A stretch of 42,607 bases of DNA from a bacterium. GTDB taxonomy: Bacteria; SZUA-79; Acidulodesulfobacterales; Acidulodesulfobacteraceae. The stretch lies in assembly GCA_021791295.1 (NCBI GenBank), contig JAJYWW010000178.1:1-42607 (forward strand), in the 5' to 3' direction. Under the pieces are notes generated by a model. It searched no databases. It had not been told where the DNA came from and worked only from the letters and a program-made list of their open reading frames with translations. This document shows positions 27,538-35,253 of this stretch, piece after piece. Made by a program: the position numbers and the translations under genes. How positions within the stretch are numbered: position 1 is the first letter of the stretch; each line of letters starts with the position of its first letter.

Positions 27538-28917
27538 TTATTTTTTAATTATTTTAATAATATTATTTAACGTTTTTTCTAATCCTTCATTATTTTTAAG
27601 GTTCTTCTTTACTTTATTAACGGCATAAATTATAGAAGAATGATCTTTTCCGCCGAATTTATCTCCTATTTCGGGAAAAGACAGTTCGGTATATGTTCTT
27701 ATTAAATACATGGCAATTTGGCGCGGTTCGACAAATTCTTTTAATTTTTTATTTGATTTAATATCGGCTATTTTAATATTAAAATAATTACACACCGATT
27801 TTATAACATTTTCAGCCGTAATAACTTTCTCGTTTTCTTTTAATAAATTAGAAGTAGCCTCGATTGCAATATCGATATCTATAGGTCTTCCCGTAAAAGA
27901 AGAGTACGCAGATATTTTAATCATAGCCCCTTCTAATTCCCTTATGTTAGAATTAATTTTATTGGCTAAAAGATTTATAACTTCGTCCGGAAAATTTATA
28001 TTGTTTAAAATAGCTTTCTTTTTAAGGATTGCTACTCTTGTTTCAAAATCCGGAGGCTGAATGTCCGCTATTAATCCCCATTCAAATCTCGACCTAATTC
28101 TTTCTTCCAAGCTTACTATATCTTTAGGTATTTTATCGCTTGAAACCACGATCTGCTTTTGGTTTTCATATAATGCGTTAAAAGTATAAAAAAACTCTTC
28201 CTGAGTTCTTTCTTTGCCTGCAATAAACTGTATATCGTCTATAAGTAAAACATCTACGTTTCTATATCGGTTTCTAAAATCCACCATTTTATCGTCCCTG
28301 ATGGATGTAATCATTTCATTTGTAAATTTTTCGGAGGATACGAGATAAACGTTTAAATTTTTTTCTTTTATTATTTTATTGGCTATAGCGTTAAGCAGAT
28401 GTGTTTTTCCAAGTCCCACGTCGCTGTATATAAACATAGGATTATAAGTCTGCCCGGGCAGATTAGCTACGGCGACGCTTGCCGCATGCGCAAACTGATT
28501 GCCGGAACCTATTACAAAATTTTCAAAGGTATATTTTTCGTTTATATTAAGATATTCTTTTTTTAAACATTTTTTATTTTCGGCAGTTTTTTCTTTAACT
28601 TCGGTTTTTAAATTTACAGGCGATAAATTTATATTACCGCCGATGCTATTATTATTTTTAACAATGAAATTATTTTCGGAAGCTTCGTTAATATTATAAA
28701 TCATATTAAGATCTTCGGCGTTGTTTAAATTTTTCCATATATTTACAATAATTTCACGGTAAGATTCGTTAATAATATCCTTAAAAAATTTATTCGGCAC
28801 TGAAAATATAAGCGTATTGTCGTTTAAAGATATATCGGCAGGATTAAACCATATATTAAAATTGCTGTCGCCGATTTCTTTTTTTAATTCACTTAGTAGA
28901 GGTTCAATTTTATCCAT
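27538..28917 (-). CDS. dnaA: Chromosomal replication initiator DnaA
   Basis: 459 aa. Domain I (about 1-75) is followed by an Asn-rich linker. Domain III begins at YTFENFVIGSGNQFAHAA. The Walker A motif is SDVGLGKTH (Lys171-Thr172), where the usual first glycine of GGVGLGKT is serine. Walker B is LLIDDIQF (Asp227/Asp228). Domain IV has the DnaA-box-binding helix-turn-helix with PRQIAMYLIRTYTELSFPEIGDKFGGKDHSSIIYAV. It opens the origin and regulates its own gene in many bacteria. The ATG lies 13 bases after a candidate -10, with no Shine-Dalgarno sequence, suggesting a very short 5' leader. Confidence 0.98.
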   Translation of the reverse strand: MDKIEPLLSELKKEIGDSNFNIWFNPADISLNDNTLIFSVPNKFFKDIINESYREIIVNIWKNLNNAEDLNMIYNINEASENNFIVKNNNSIGGNINLSPVNLKTEVKEKTAENKKCLKKEYLNINEKYTFENFVIGSGNQFAHAASVAVANLPGQTYNPMFIYSDVGLGKTHLLNAIANKIIKEKNLNVYLVSSEKFTNEMITSIRDDKMVDFRNRYRNVDVLLIDDIQFIAGKERTQEEFFYTFNALYENQKQIVVSSDKIPKDIVSLEERIRSRFEWGLIADIQPPDFETRVAILKKKAILNNINFPDEVINLLANKINSNIRELEGAMIKISAYSSFTGRPIDIDIAIEATSNLLKENEKVITAENVIKSVCNYFNIKIADIKSNKKLKEFVEPRQIAMYLIRTYTELSFPEIGDKFGGKDHSSIIYAVNKVKKNLKNNEGLEKTLNNIIKIIKK

Positions 28918-28930
28918 AATAAATTAAACA

Positions 28931-28958
28931 ATGTTATCAACAATTGTTGATAAGTCAA
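28931..28958 (-). promoter_or_regulatory. dnaA promoter covered by a DnaA-box palindrome
   Basis: On the minus strand TTGACT (28953-28958) and TAACAT (28931-28936) are 16 bases apart and point at dnaA. The perfect 20-bp palindrome TTATCAACAATTGTTGATAA (28934-28953) fills the spacer and touches both hexamers. Two inverted DnaA-like boxes on the core promoter would make a straightforward autorepression site. Confidence 0.6.
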
Positions 28959-29201
28959 ATATGTCTTTAATTACAATAACTTATATTTAAAATTTAGCGT
29001 TAAATCGGGCTTTATTTTTTAATTTTTCATGGAAATATTTTCAGTATAAAACTTAACAAATTCAACATTATCAAATTTTAAAATATATTTCAATTATATT
29101 TCAATAATTTTTTTCTTATAAAATCAATGCGTTAAATATTTTAATATCACATATAGCCTTTTATTACCGCAAGTTAAGCAATAATCAAAAATAAAAACTG
29201 C

Positions 29202-29230
29202 TTGACATTCGTAGTATTATTTGTTTTAAT
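29202..29230 (+). promoter_or_regulatory. rpmH promoter
   Basis: TTGACA (29202-29207), a 17-base spacer and TTTAAT (29225-29230) precede rpmH. The expected 5' leader is about 45 bases, with CGGAG at 29270-29274 as ribosome-binding site. It reads away from the origin. Confidence 0.7.
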
Positions 29231-29281
29231 TAAAATTTATCTCATTAAAAATTATATTATTAATAAAACGGAGCAATCGTT

Positions 29282-29431
29282 ATGAAAAGAACTTTTCAAC
29301 CAAGTAAATTAAAAAGAAAAAGGACGCATGGTTTTTTAAGCAGGATGAGCACTAAAAACGGAAGATTGGTTTTATCGAGGCGCAGAAGAAAGGGCAGGAA
29401 AATACTTGTTCCGGTAATAAGCTCTAAATAG
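29282..29431 (+). CDS. rpmH: Large ribosomal subunit protein bL34
   Basis: 49 aa. The sequence runs [20 protein letters not shown], then [20 protein letters not shown] and ILVPVISSK. The N-terminus and the RTHGF, STKNGR and RRRRKGR motifs are those of bL34, with a C-terminal tail a few residues longer than the common 44-46 aa. It is a basic protein of the 50S subunit. It forms the conserved origin-side cluster with rnpA, yidD and yidC and is driven by the promoter at 29202-29230. Confidence 0.97.
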   Translation: MKRTFQPSKLKRKRTHGFLSRMSTKNGRLVLSRRRRKGRKILVPVISSK

Positions 29432-29459
29432 TTTTGCATATTTTAGCTTTATTTATATA

Positions 29460-29798
29460 ATGTCTGAAAAAAATTTCAAATTAAATAAAGACATTAAACT
29501 AAAAGATAAAAGCCACATAAATTATATTTTTAAACAAGGATTTAAAGGGCCGCAAAAAGTTTCGGTCATTTATTATGTTGGGTCCGATAGCTTTAAATTT
29601 TTAATTACGTTTAAAAGAAAGCTTCTTAATTCCGTTAAAAGAAACAAATTTAAGAGAATAATAAAAGAATTTATAAGGCTAAACCAGTATAATCTTAAAA
29701 AAATAGATTGCGCAGTATTATTAGTTAAAATTCCTCCTTCTAAAATTCATCTGCTAAAAGAGCTTGAATTTTTAATACAAAATGAAAATTTTAAATAA
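29460..29798 (+). CDS. rnpA: Ribonuclease P protein component
   Basis: 112 aa. LKDKSHINYIFKQGFKGPQKVSVIYYV and the basic motif NSVKRNKFKRIIKEFIR (family RNRxKRxxRE) identify the RNase P protein, which helps the RNA subunit bind pre-tRNA. The sequence is quite divergent and Lys-rich, but length, motif and the position between rpmH and yidD agree. No Shine-Dalgarno sequence is seen before the ATG. Its last 17 bases overlap yidD, so the two are probably translationally coupled. Confidence 0.93.
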   Translation: MSEKNFKLNKDIKLKDKSHINYIFKQGFKGPQKVSVIYYVGSDSFKFLITFKRKLLNSVKRNKFKRIIKEFIRLNQYNLKKIDCAVLLVKIPPSKIHLLKELEFLIQNENFK

Positions 29799-30012
29799 AT
29801 TTTTTATAATACTTATTAATTTTTACAGAAAACTTATATCTCCATTATTGCCGCAAAGCTGCAGATTTTACCCGACTTGTTCCGAGTATGCCGTAGAATG
29901 TTTTCAAACTTTCGGTTTTTTTAAAGCTTTTTTTTTATCTTTATATAGGATTATCAGATGCAATCCTTTGTCGAAGGGCGGTTACGATCCGGTAGATAAG
30001 CATGCGCATTGA
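29782..30012 (+). CDS. yidD: Membrane protein insertion efficiency factor YidD
   Basis: 76 aa. The hallmark is SPLLPQSCRFYPTCSEYAVE, followed by FFLSLYRIIRCNPLSKGGYDPV. An amphipathic N-terminal helix (KFFIILINFYRKLI) associates with the inner membrane, where YidD assists YidC-dependent insertion. It overlaps the end of rnpA by 17 bases and its TGA overlaps the first in-frame TTG of the yidC reading frame. Confidence 0.96.
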   Translation: MKILNKFFIILINFYRKLISPLLPQSCRFYPTCSEYAVECFQTFGFFKAFFLSLYRIIRCNPLSKGGYDPVDKHAH

Positions 30013-30053
30013 ACTTATTTGATTTAAATTCATTTACAGTAAAAGGAGTTTTT

Positions 30054-31622
30054 TTGGAAAAGAGAATAATTATAGCTTCAATTTTATCGGTTGTTTTAAT
30101 ATTAGCATGGAGCTATTTTATGCCCCATGGGCAAAAAGCGCCGGCCGTAAATAAACAAACTGCCGCAGTAAATAAAGTTTCAAATTTAAAACGCAAAGAA
30201 AACGTTAAAAATTTGAGAAAAATTATTCCTCTTAGATCTAAAAAAATAAAAAAATTAATTTCTATATCAAATTCGCTGAAAAGCATTAAAACGGTATCTT
30301 ATAAAGGAAATACGATTCATGCAAATTTCGATAAATATACAGGCGCAATAGACGGCTTAAAACTTTTAAACTATTCTTACACCGAAAAAAATTCAAAAAA
30401 TAAGGTTAATCTATCTAATTATAAAAATATTCCCGAAGTAATTAACTTTGTATCAAAAAATCAAAACGTTCCGATAAAATTAATCAACATAATAAAGAAA
30501 AAAAAATCGGTAAAATTTATCTATAATATAAACGGCAAAGCTATTCTTACAAAAGAATATAAGTTTTACGACGATAAGTATCTTATAGCGGCGTCGGTTT
30601 ATATTAAAAATATTAGCAATAAACCGTACAAGATTAGAGGCAGGTTTATTCTTTCGGCAGGTTTAAAACCGGCTTCGTCGAAAAGCCCTAATTTTGTTAA
30701 TTTTACCCCTGCGGTTTATATTAATAAAAGCTTTCAAACCCCTGCTATTAACAATAAAGAAAAATTTACGGGGAATATTTCTTTTGCAGGTTTTAATTCT
30801 AAATATTTTTTACTTTCGGCTTTATCGCCCGGCATTAACGTAACTGCAGAAAAAAAAGGCAATATAATTTCTTTTATTATTCCTGAAACGCTGTCGGCGG
30901 CTTCCGGCAAAACAGTAGAAACATCTTTAAAATTTTACGGCGGACCAAAAAAATTATCCCTGCTAACCCCTCTTGGGCATAATCTTAGTTCTACTTTAAA
31001 CTTCGGGTTTTTCGGATTTTTTTCAATAATCTTACTCCATATACTCGAATTTTTCTACGCCTATGTTCATAATTACGGAGTCGCGATTATACTTCTCGTT
31101 TTAGCCATAAGGATAGTTTTTTATCCGCTTACCTATACCGGTTTCAAATCTATGAAGCAGATGCAGAAATTAACGCCTAAGATTAACGAAATGCGCGAAA
31201 AATACAAAGACAACAAAGCCGAATTAAACAAGAAAATTATGGAACTTTATAAAGAAAGCAGAGTTAACCCTTTTGGCGGATGCCTTCCGATGCTGTTGCA
31301 GATTCCGGTTTTTTACGGTTTGTATGAAGCGCTTTTAATATCGATACAGCTCAGGAATGCGCCCTTTATCTTATGGATACATAATCTTTCCGTTCAGGAT
31401 CCTTATTATATCCTGCCTATTTTAATGGGTTTGTCAATGCTGATTTCCCAAAAAATGAACCCTATGGTCGGAGATCCGGCGCAGGCTAAAATAATGCTGA
31501 TTCTTCCCGTCGTTTTTACCTTTATTTTTATTCATTTTCCCGCAGGTCTTCTTTTATACTGGACGGTCAACAATCTTTTAACCATTGCTCAGCAGTATAT
31601 TATAAATAGAAAATTTGCGTAA
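30054..31622 (+). CDS. yidC: Membrane protein insertase YidC
   Basis: 522 aa from TTG at 30054. The frame is open from 30009, but AAAGGAG at 30042-30048 sits 5 bases before this TTG and gives the typical EKRIIIASILSVVLILAWSYF start. The first helix is followed by a large periplasmic beta domain (about residues 25-310), the Gram-negative form. The insertase core follows with NYGVAIILLVLAIRIVFYPL, including the conserved intramembrane Arg, then the coiled hairpin MKQMQKLTPKINEMREKYKDNKAELNKKIMELY, NPFGGCLPMLLQIPVFYGLYEAL and WTVNNLLTIAQQYI. It inserts inner-membrane proteins alone or with SecYEG. Confidence 0.96.
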   Translation: MEKRIIIASILSVVLILAWSYFMPHGQKAPAVNKQTAAVNKVSNLKRKENVKNLRKIIPLRSKKIKKLISISNSLKSIKTVSYKGNTIHANFDKYTGAIDGLKLLNYSYTEKNSKNKVNLSNYKNIPEVINFVSKNQNVPIKLINIIKKKKSVKFIYNINGKAILTKEYKFYDDKYLIAASVYIKNISNKPYKIRGRFILSAGLKPASSKSPNFVNFTPAVYINKSFQTPAINNKEKFTGNISFAGFNSKYFLLSALSPGINVTAEKKGNIISFIIPETLSAASGKTVETSLKFYGGPKKLSLLTPLGHNLSSTLNFGFFGFFSIILLHILEFFYAYVHNYGVAIILLVLAIRIVFYPLTYTGFKSMKQMQKLTPKINEMREKYKDNKAELNKKIMELYKESRVNPFGGCLPMLLQIPVFYGLYEALLISIQLRNAPFILWIHNLSVQDPYYILPILMGLSMLISQKMNPMVGDPAQAKIMLILPVVFTFIFIHFPAGLLLYWTVNNLLTIAQQYIINRKFA

Positions 31623-31640
31623 CTTTCTTTTTACGGCGCC

Positions 31641-33047
31641 ATGTCTTCTTTAAAAAATGAAATAGATACTATTTGCGCTATTTCTTCTCCTTCAGGCGAA
31701 GGAGCAATCAGTATTATAAGGGCATCCGGCGAAGACTGTCTGCATATACTTAAAAAAATTTTCAAGCCTTACCGTAAAGATTTATCCGATATAAAATCCC
31801 GTTTTTTATATACGGGACGTATATTCGATTTTCAGACCGAATCGTTCGTGGACGAAGCCGTTTGCGTTTTCATTAAATGTCCCGATTCTTATACCGGAGA
31901 AGATATGTTTGAGATATATCCCCACGGCGGAGTATTCAATACGAAATATATACTGGAAATAATATTAAAATCCGGCGCAAGGCTTGCATATAACGGCGAA
32001 TTTACCAAAAGAGCCTATCTAAATAATAAAATCAGCCTTATAAAAGCAGAAGCTATTCTGGAAATAATCAAGGCTAATTCTTTAAAAACTTTAGTTATCG
32101 CAAACAACGAACTCAGCGGTCTATTAGAAAAAAAAATAGAAAAAATTAAAGAAGATTATCTTTATATGCTTGCTTCCGTCGAAGCATTAATAGATTTTCC
32201 GGAGGAGGAATTTGAAAATGTTAACGCCGATTTTCTAAAAAAGTCCGAGGAGGCGGCCGGATTAATCTCAGCGCTTATAGAATCTTACGAGAATTACGAG
32301 CTGAACAAGCGCGGTTTCAGCATAGTAATAGCCGGAGCGCCTAACGTTGGAAAGTCGAGCATATTAAACAGGCTCGTCGATAAAAAAAGAGCAATAGTTT
32401 CCGATACGCCCGGCACGACAAGGGATTATATCGAAGAAAACCTGTTTTTATCCAATAAACCCGTTAAAATTATAGACACGGCAGGATTAAGGAAAACTGA
32501 GAATGCGATAGAATATGAGGGGATAAAAGGGAGCTATAACCAGATTAAAAATGCCGATGCCGTTTTATATGTTTTCGACGTTAACGATTTAGCAGAGAAT
32601 GAAATTTTAAGAGATATATTGGAAGAAAAAAAAGAAAACGTTATTCCCGTCGTAAATAAATTAGATACCACAGGCGTTAAAAACTTAAAAACGGTAGAAA
32701 ATAAAATTATTAAGGAATTTAAGTTTACTAATAATCCTGTTTTTATAAGCGCCAAAACCGGTGAGGGTTTTGAGTCAATGAAAACGGCTCTGCACGATAT
32801 TATTGTCAAGGCCGAAAGCGGCGTTAAAGATGACGTCGGTATTACGACTATGAGGCAGAAAAACTTGCTTCTAAGATCCTTAAATTTTTTAGAAAGCGCG
32901 AAAGAAAAATTTATAGAAGGCTCTCCTTTAGAGCTGATATCGATAGACTTAAGGGACGGCATTAAATATCTTGACGAAATAATCGGCGGAGTAACCAACG
33001 AAGACGTTTTAGACGTGCTTTTCAAAGAATTCTGCATAGGCAAATAA
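31641..33047 (+). CDS. mnmE: tRNA modification GTPase MnmE (TrmE)
   Basis: 468 aa. The N-terminal formyl-THF-binding domain starts DTICAISSPSGEGAISIIRASG. The inserted G domain has P-loop GAPNVGKSS (232-240), DTPGTTRDYIEE, DTAGLRKTENAIEYEGI and NKLD. The protein ends CIGK, the conserved Cys-containing tail. With MnmG it makes the (carboxymethyl)aminomethyl group on wobble uridine 34 of tRNA. It follows yidC by 18 bases with no jag gene between them, and precedes mnmG by 81 bases. Confidence 0.97.
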   Translation: MSSLKNEIDTICAISSPSGEGAISIIRASGEDCLHILKKIFKPYRKDLSDIKSRFLYTGRIFDFQTESFVDEAVCVFIKCPDSYTGEDMFEIYPHGGVFNTKYILEIILKSGARLAYNGEFTKRAYLNNKISLIKAEAILEIIKANSLKTLVIANNELSGLLEKKIEKIKEDYLYMLASVEALIDFPEEEFENVNADFLKKSEEAAGLISALIESYENYELNKRGFSIVIAGAPNVGKSSILNRLVDKKRAIVSDTPGTTRDYIEENLFLSNKPVKIIDTAGLRKTENAIEYEGIKGSYNQIKNADAVLYVFDVNDLAENEILRDILEEKKENVIPVVNKLDTTGVKNLKTVENKIIKEFKFTNNPVFISAKTGEGFESMKTALHDIIVKAESGVKDDVGITTMRQKNLLLRSLNFLESAKEKFIEGSPLELISIDLRDGIKYLDEIIGGVTNEDVLDVLFKEFCIGK

Positions 33048-33128
33048 AAACCAGCCGTTAAAAATTTATCGTTTTTAGATTATAATAATATAGAAACAAT
33101 AAATTAAAACTTTTAAAACATATAATTA

Positions 33129-34940
33129 ATGGCTATGGAAAATAAAAATAGTACGAATAGTTTTGATGTAATCGTGGTAGGCGCAGGACATGCAGGCATT
33201 GAGGCTTCTCTTGCTTCGGCAAGGATGGGGCTGAACGTTGCCGTTATTACGATTAATTTGGATAATATCGGGCAGATGTCATGCAATCCCGCTATAGGAG
33301 GGCTTGCAAAGGGGCATCTCGTACGCGAAATCGATGCGCTCGGCGGAGAGATGGGGAAAGCTATAGACAAAACCGGCATTCAGTTTAGAACCCTCAATAC
33401 CAAAAAAGGTCCTGCGGTCAGGTCGTCGCGCGCACAGGCGGATATGTTTAAGTATAAAACCTACATGAAAACCGCTTTGGAATCGGAACATAACTTAACG
33501 ATTATTCAGTCTATGGTCGATTCTCTGACCGTAAAAAACGGTAGAGTATCTGGAGTAGTTTTGTGGACGGGGGAAGAACTGTTTGCGGATGCAGTTGTAT
33601 TAACGACGGGAACTTTTTTAAGAGGACTGGTGCATATAGGCCTTTTTAACTATAAAGCCGGAAGAGCGGGTGATTTTGCTTCAAATAAGCTTTCTTTAAG
33701 CTTAACAGAAAACGGTCTTGAAATTGGAAGGCTTAAAACGGGAACGACGCCGCGATTGGACGGAAGGACTATAAATTTTTCCGAGCTTGAAGAACAAAAA
33801 GGAGAGGACGATTTTATCCCGTTTTCTATGGCGGATAAAAAGGTAAACAACGAAATAAGCTGCTATATAACATATACCAACAAAAATACGCACGACGCAA
33901 TTTTAAAAGACTTGGATAAGTCTCCTTTGTATTGCGGGGTTATTAAAGGAATAGGACCCCGATACTGTCCGTCCATAGAAGATAAAGTAGTTAGGTTTAA
34001 AGATAAAGAAAGGCACCAGATATTTTTGGAAAGGGAAAGTTTAGATTCTGTAGAATATTATCCTAACGGGCTTTCAACCAGTCTGCCTTTAAATACCCAG
34101 ATTAACTTTTTAAGAAGCGTTAAAGGGCTTGAGAACGTAAAAATTATGAGACCCGGCTATGCCATAGAATATGATTACGTTTTGCCTACACAGCTTAATC
34201 GTTCTTTGGAAACTAAAAAAATAGAAGGGCTTTTTTTGGCGGGGCAGATTAACGGAACATCCGGCTACGAAGAAGCCGCCGCGCAGGGTATTATTGCCGG
34301 AATTAACGCCGCTTTAAAAATAAAAGGGGAACAACCTTTGATTTTAAGAAGGGACGAGGCATATATCGGGGTTTTGATAGACGATTTAATAACTCTCGGT
34401 ACTGCCGAACCATACAGAATGTTTACCTCCCGCGCCGAATACAGACTGCTTTTAAGGGAAGACAACGCAGATTTCAGGTTGTGCGAATTCGGTAAAAAAG
34501 CCGGACTTTTAGACGACGAAAGATATTTTATATACAAAGAAAGATTAGGCGGGTTTAACAAATTAATTTCTTTTTTAAAGACATACGAAAAAGGCAGGTA
34601 TTACGACCTCTTGAAACGCCCCGATATTTATCTGGAAAGTATCGCGCCGGAATTAAACGAAGAGCTAAATAAATTCGGCAAAGATATAATTGACAGAGTG
34701 GAGCTTTTTGTTAAATATGAAGGCTATATTTCAAGGCAGAAAGAGGAGATAGACAGGTTAAAAAAGTTTGACGATTTTAAAATTGAAAGCGGCATGGATT
34801 TTAATTCTATTCCTGGATTGTCAATAGAAGTCGTAGAAAAACTCAATAAAATACGTCCTAAGACTATATCGGAGGCAAGCAGGATTTCAGGCATAACTCC
34901 TGCGGCGGTCGGTATTTTATTAATGAGATGCCGAAAATAA
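33129..34940 (+). CDS. mnmG: tRNA uridine-5-carboxymethylaminomethyl modification enzyme MnmG (GidA)
   Basis: 603 aa. FAD-binding VVGAGHAGIEASLASARMG (GAGHAG, residues 18-23), SCNPAIGGLAKGHLVREIDALGGEMG, FRTLNTKKGPAVRSSRAQAD, TGTFLRG, RLKTGTTPR and QINGTSGYEEAAAQG are all in place. The C-terminal MnmE-binding helices end GITPAAVGILLMRCRK. Partner of MnmE in tRNA wobble-uridine modification. The first ATG is used; a second ATG two codons on is equally possible. rsmG, parA and parB, often next downstream, are absent. Confidence 0.98.
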   Translation: MAMENKNSTNSFDVIVVGAGHAGIEASLASARMGLNVAVITINLDNIGQMSCNPAIGGLAKGHLVREIDALGGEMGKAIDKTGIQFRTLNTKKGPAVRSSRAQADMFKYKTYMKTALESEHNLTIIQSMVDSLTVKNGRVSGVVLWTGEELFADAVVLTTGTFLRGLVHIGLFNYKAGRAGDFASNKLSLSLTENGLEIGRLKTGTTPRLDGRTINFSELEEQKGEDDFIPFSMADKKVNNEISCYITYTNKNTHDAILKDLDKSPLYCGVIKGIGPRYCPSIEDKVVRFKDKERHQIFLERESLDSVEYYPNGLSTSLPLNTQINFLRSVKGLENVKIMRPGYAIEYDYVLPTQLNRSLETKKIEGLFLAGQINGTSGYEEAAAQGIIAGINAALKIKGEQPLILRRDEAYIGVLIDDLITLGTAEPYRMFTSRAEYRLLLREDNADFRLCEFGKKAGLLDDERYFIYKERLGGFNKLISFLKTYEKGRYYDLLKRPDIYLESIAPELNEELNKFGKDIIDRVELFVKYEGYISRQKEEIDRLKKFDDFKIESGMDFNSIPGLSIEVVEKLNKIRPKTISEASRISGITPAAVGILLMRCRK

Positions 34941-34960
34941 AATAATATTAAAAATCTTAA

Positions 34961-34976
34961 TGTTTCACATGCAACA
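34961..34976. promoter_or_regulatory. Candidate parS (ParB-binding) site
   Basis: TGTTTCACATGCAACA matches the widely conserved parS consensus TGTTTCACGTGAAACA at 14 of 16 positions. It lies 20 bases after mnmG and about 6 kb from the presumed oriC, where parS sites usually cluster. It also lies just upstream of the next gene's -35, so a role as a transcription-factor operator is the alternative. Confidence 0.6.
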
Positions 34977-34992
34977 TACCCCATTTTTTTTC

Positions 34993-35021
34993 TTGACATA
35001 TTTTTTTTAAAATAGCATACT
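34993..35021 (+). promoter_or_regulatory. Promoter of the NRAMP-like transporter transcript
   Basis: TTGACA (34993-34998), 17-base spacer, CATACT (35016-35021). Transcription would begin near 35028, giving a leader of about 225 bases before the transporter ATG at 35254. Such a long leader is unusual here, since most genes in the window have very short leaders. Confidence 0.6.
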
Positions 35022-35069
35022 CTTAGTATAAGCAAACCATAAAATTAATTAAAATATAGGAGGCTGTTT

Positions 35070-35183
35070 ATGCGAAGTGAGCCCGACAGTAGCGATTATT
35101 GTTTGAATTCAAAAAAAATCGATAATAGCTTTAATACTTCATTAGCCTTAGAATGTTTATTTAATTTTAACTTTCCTTTATAA
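35070..35183 (+). CDS. Putative 37-aa leader peptide upstream of the NRAMP-like gene
   Basis: ATG at 35070 is preceded by a perfect AGGAGG at 35058-35063 (6-base spacing), stronger than the sites of most real genes here. The peptide begins MRSEPDSSDYCLNSKKIDNS and ends at TAA 35181-35183, 70 bases before the transporter. Glu4-Pro5-Asp6 near the N-terminus recalls the acidic/proline N-termini (as in MgtL) that destabilise translating ribosomes at low Mg2+. No family is recognised. The ORF could also be a fortuitous reading of a structured leader; its translation is inferred only from the initiation site. Confidence 0.5.
   Translation: MRSEPDSSDYCLNSKKIDNSFNTSLALECLFNFNFPL
35091..35130 (+). 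promoter_or_regulatory. Stem-loop inside the leader ORF
   Basis: AGCGATTATTG (35091-35101) can pair with CGATAATAGCT (35120-35130), 10 of 11 positions counting one G-U. The loop contains a further self-complementary TTTGAATTCAAA (35102-35113). There is no U-tract after it, so it is not an intrinsic terminator. A ribosome on the leader ORF would disrupt it. A 9-base direct repeat GCTGTTTAT flanks the region at 35063-35071 and 35228-35236. Confidence 0.4.
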
Positions 35184-35253
35184 ACTTTGTAATATTAATA
35201 TTCATCTCTTTCTAATGAACGGTTAAAGCTGTTTATCATGAAGGAGACTAAAT

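Larger units (their letters stand above)
28918..29281. other. Probable replication origin (oriC) region
   Basis: 364 bp, very AT-rich and gene-free, between divergent dnaA and rpmH, the commonest oriC position. It holds two DnaA-box-like 9-mers facing each other (TTATCAACA at 28934-28942 and its inverse at 28945-28953, one mismatch from TTATCCACA) and a weaker TTATCAAAT at 29068-29076. The stretch from about 28975 to 29130 is almost pure A/T and could unwind. Few boxes are visible, so either the origin uses degenerate sites or part of it lies in the dnaN-dnaA gap. Confidence 0.65.

Noticed and set aside
30009..30053. Longer YidC start at TTG 30009
   Set aside because: No ribosome-binding site there; AAAGGAG at 30042-30048 and the typical EKR start support TTG at 30054.
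32534..33043. Long minus-strand open frame (169 codons) inside mnmE
   Set aside because: It is antisense to conserved MnmE sequence; its Ser/Leu/Lys-rich product matches no family and is a shadow frame.
35028..35253. Known metal riboswitch (M-box or yybP-ykoY) in the transporter leader
   Set aside because: The conserved sequence blocks of these aptamers were not recognised; only a single hairpin and a small ORF are visible.
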